Source: Candidatus Nanohaloarchaea archaeon
Lineage (GTDB): Archaea > EX4484-52 > GLR71
Direction of reading: 5' to 3'
NCBI GenBank assembly: GCA_030671745.1
Contig: DAOVHT010000073.1
Location: forward strand, 1-5,218
Length of the DNA stretch: 5,218 nucleotides
Positions 4,540 through 5,218 of this stretch are shown here, in pieces (the stretch's first letter is position 1; each line of letters opens with the position of its first letter). A program made the position numbers and the translations under genes. Below the pieces are notes generated by a model. That model had not been told where the DNA came from and searched no databases. It saw only the letters and a list, made by a program, of their open reading frames with translations.

Positions 4540-5016
4540 TTACCTAAAAAAGACTGTACTATCTCCTGTAAACGTCATAGTACCTAATGAGCTGCCACCA
4601 ATTGGTTTAAATGTACAAGAACCGCTGACAGTTACATCAACATCACCCTTAAGACCCTCATCTATTGCATATTGCTGTATCTCTGCCTTGTCAAAATATG
4701 CCTGAACTAGACCAGTTCGTGTCACACGAGCACTTTGTGCCTCAGCAACAACTTCACCCTCAATCATAAATTGTATATCTGATTCAATTATCCTCATTCC
4801 GTTTAAATTACGACCTAAAGTCACCATAACATCATTCTCTGCATTGCTTTCAACATTAGAATTCAGACTAATCGTACTGGGATCAATCCATATATTTACT
4901 TTATCAACAGTAGCCGTCGCTAAACTACCAAGCATACCTACAACCAAAAAAACACTGCATATTGCCAAAGCCCATTTTCTCATATCTTTATCCATTGTTG
5001 TCGCCCCAAATTTCAT
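4540..5016 (-). CDS. Secreted beta-sandwich-type surface protein
   Basis: The 158-residue product has a signal peptide with a 15-residue N region, a hydrophobic core WALAICSVFLVVGMLGSLA (15-33) and a likely cut after ATA (about residue 36). The mature part is strand-rich: VNIWIDPSTISLNS (40-53), NDVMVTLGRNL (61-71), MRIIESDIQFMIEG (74-87), LVQAYFDKAEIQQYAIDEGL (103-122), GDVDVTVSGSCTF (124-136) and an end TFTGDSTVFF. This order, a DP-containing opening strand and a closing (vtG)...(F-x-G-x-D-T-v) pair, resembles Ig-like beta-sandwich domains on archaeal surface proteins; this is pattern recognition only. Internal ATGs exist at 4995 and 4983, but the TATA box at 5038-5049 sits 26-27 bases before 5016 and favours the long form as a leaderless mRNA. 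The function is unknown; it may be an adhesive or envelope component. Confidence 0.72.
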   Translation of the reverse strand: MKFGATTMDKDMRKWALAICSVFLVVGMLGSLATATVDKVNIWIDPSTISLNSNVESNAENDVMVTLGRNLNGMRIIESDIQFMIEGEVVAEAQSARVTRTGLVQAYFDKAEIQQYAIDEGLKGDVDVTVSGSCTFKPIGGSSLGTMTFTGDSTVFFR

Positions 5017-5037
5017 TAAATTCCAAAACTCTTACGT

Positions 5038-5049
5038 TATATCTAAATA
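5038..5049 (-). promoter_or_regulatory. TATA box for the secreted-protein gene
   Basis: On the minus strand TATTTAGATATA is centred about 27 bases before the ATG at 5016. No convincing ribosome site lies between them, pointing to a leaderless transcript. Confidence 0.45.
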
Positions 5050-5055
5050 ATGATT

Positions 5056-5090
5056 GAAACTATACATATAGTTTACTGAAACTATGAAAC
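5056..5090. repeat. Candidate operator: palindrome plus GAAACTAT direct repeats
   Basis: AAACTATA and TATAGTTT (5057-5074) form an exact 8-base palindrome with a 2-base spacer. GAAACTAT occurs at 5056-5063 and again at 5078-5085, 22 bases or two helical turns apart, followed by a third GAAAC at 5086-5090. The cluster starts just upstream of the TATA box of the secreted-protein gene, a usual place for archaeal activator sites. Confidence 0.4.
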
Positions 5091-5118
5091 TCAGAAATTC
5101 TTAGAATAAAACAAGAAC

Positions 5119-5217
5119 TCAGACTATTTTCTCAAGCATCTTCAGCTTCTCAAGATTCCCTTCCATCTTCATGTTAACAAAATCAACAAGAAACCCAAGA
5201 TGCTCTGAAGATACAAA
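5119..5217 (-). CDS. C-terminal end of an unidentified protein (partial)
   Basis: A minus-strand frame open from the window edge ends in TGA at 5119-5121 and encodes 32 residues, with HLGFLVDFVNMKMEGNLEKLK in the middle. The amphipathic, helix-forming composition rich in L, K and E is typical of a genuine C-terminal helix and unlike chance translation of this AT-rich DNA. The rest of the gene lies outside the window, so the family cannot be named. A minus-strand T-rich stretch (GTTTTATTCT, 5111-5102) after the stop could be its terminator. Confidence 0.55.
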   Translation of the reverse strand, partial: FVSSEHLGFLVDFVNMKMEGNLEKLKMLEKIV

Positions 5218-5218
5218 T

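Noticed and set aside
4844..5050. 68-codon plus-strand frame
   Set aside because: It is antisense to the signal peptide and first strands of the secreted protein; its hydrophobicity mirrors that gene.
1..5218. CRISPR array, IS element or rRNA
   Set aside because: No regularly spaced repeats, no transposase-like frame, and no recognisable rRNA sequence.

Overview
The window looks like AT-rich DNA of an archaeon, perhaps an uncultured DPANN or euryarchaeal lineage; the lineage is inference. Support comes from TATA-like boxes centred about 25-28 bases before the start codons of leaderless genes (260, 1677, 2281, and on the minus strand 3761 and 5016), GGTG/AGGAGG ribosome sites on other genes, T-tract terminators, and archaeal-type families (HEPN/MNT pair, DUF4405 cytochrome, PQ-loop protein).

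Layout. The first 259 bases hold no secure gene, only a possible stem-loop and a doubtful 36-residue minus-strand reading frame. Then come a GNAT-type acetyltransferase (260-745, +), an unknown 91-residue protein (847-1122, +), a three-helix PQ-loop/SemiSWEET-like membrane protein (1186-1467, -), a conserved uncharacterised protein with an RPERGDADF motif (1677-2141, +), and a three-helix membrane protein with a six-cysteine C-terminal tail (2281-2709, +). From 2734 to the end every gene is on the minus strand.

The minus-strand half, in transcription order from the right, has the tail of an unknown gene (5119-5217), a secreted beta-rich protein (4540-5016), a two-gene unit of a His-rich lipoprotein and a mini cytochrome b of DUF4405 type (4179-4493, 3890-4156), and a two-gene unit of a winged-helix MNT nucleotidyltransferase and a HEPN protein (3174-3761, 2734-3186). 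The last pair overlaps by 13 bases and is a HEPN/MNT toxin-antitoxin-like module. The lipoprotein/cytochrome pair looks like a small surface module that may bind metal and heme.

Most interesting are: the HEPN protein, which has a tyrosine where the catalytic histidine of the usual R-x4-6-H motif is expected; the lipoprotein/DUF4405 unit; imperfect direct repeats of about 35-45 bp bracketing the PQ-loop gene; and GAAAC-containing inverted repeats upstream of two promoters.
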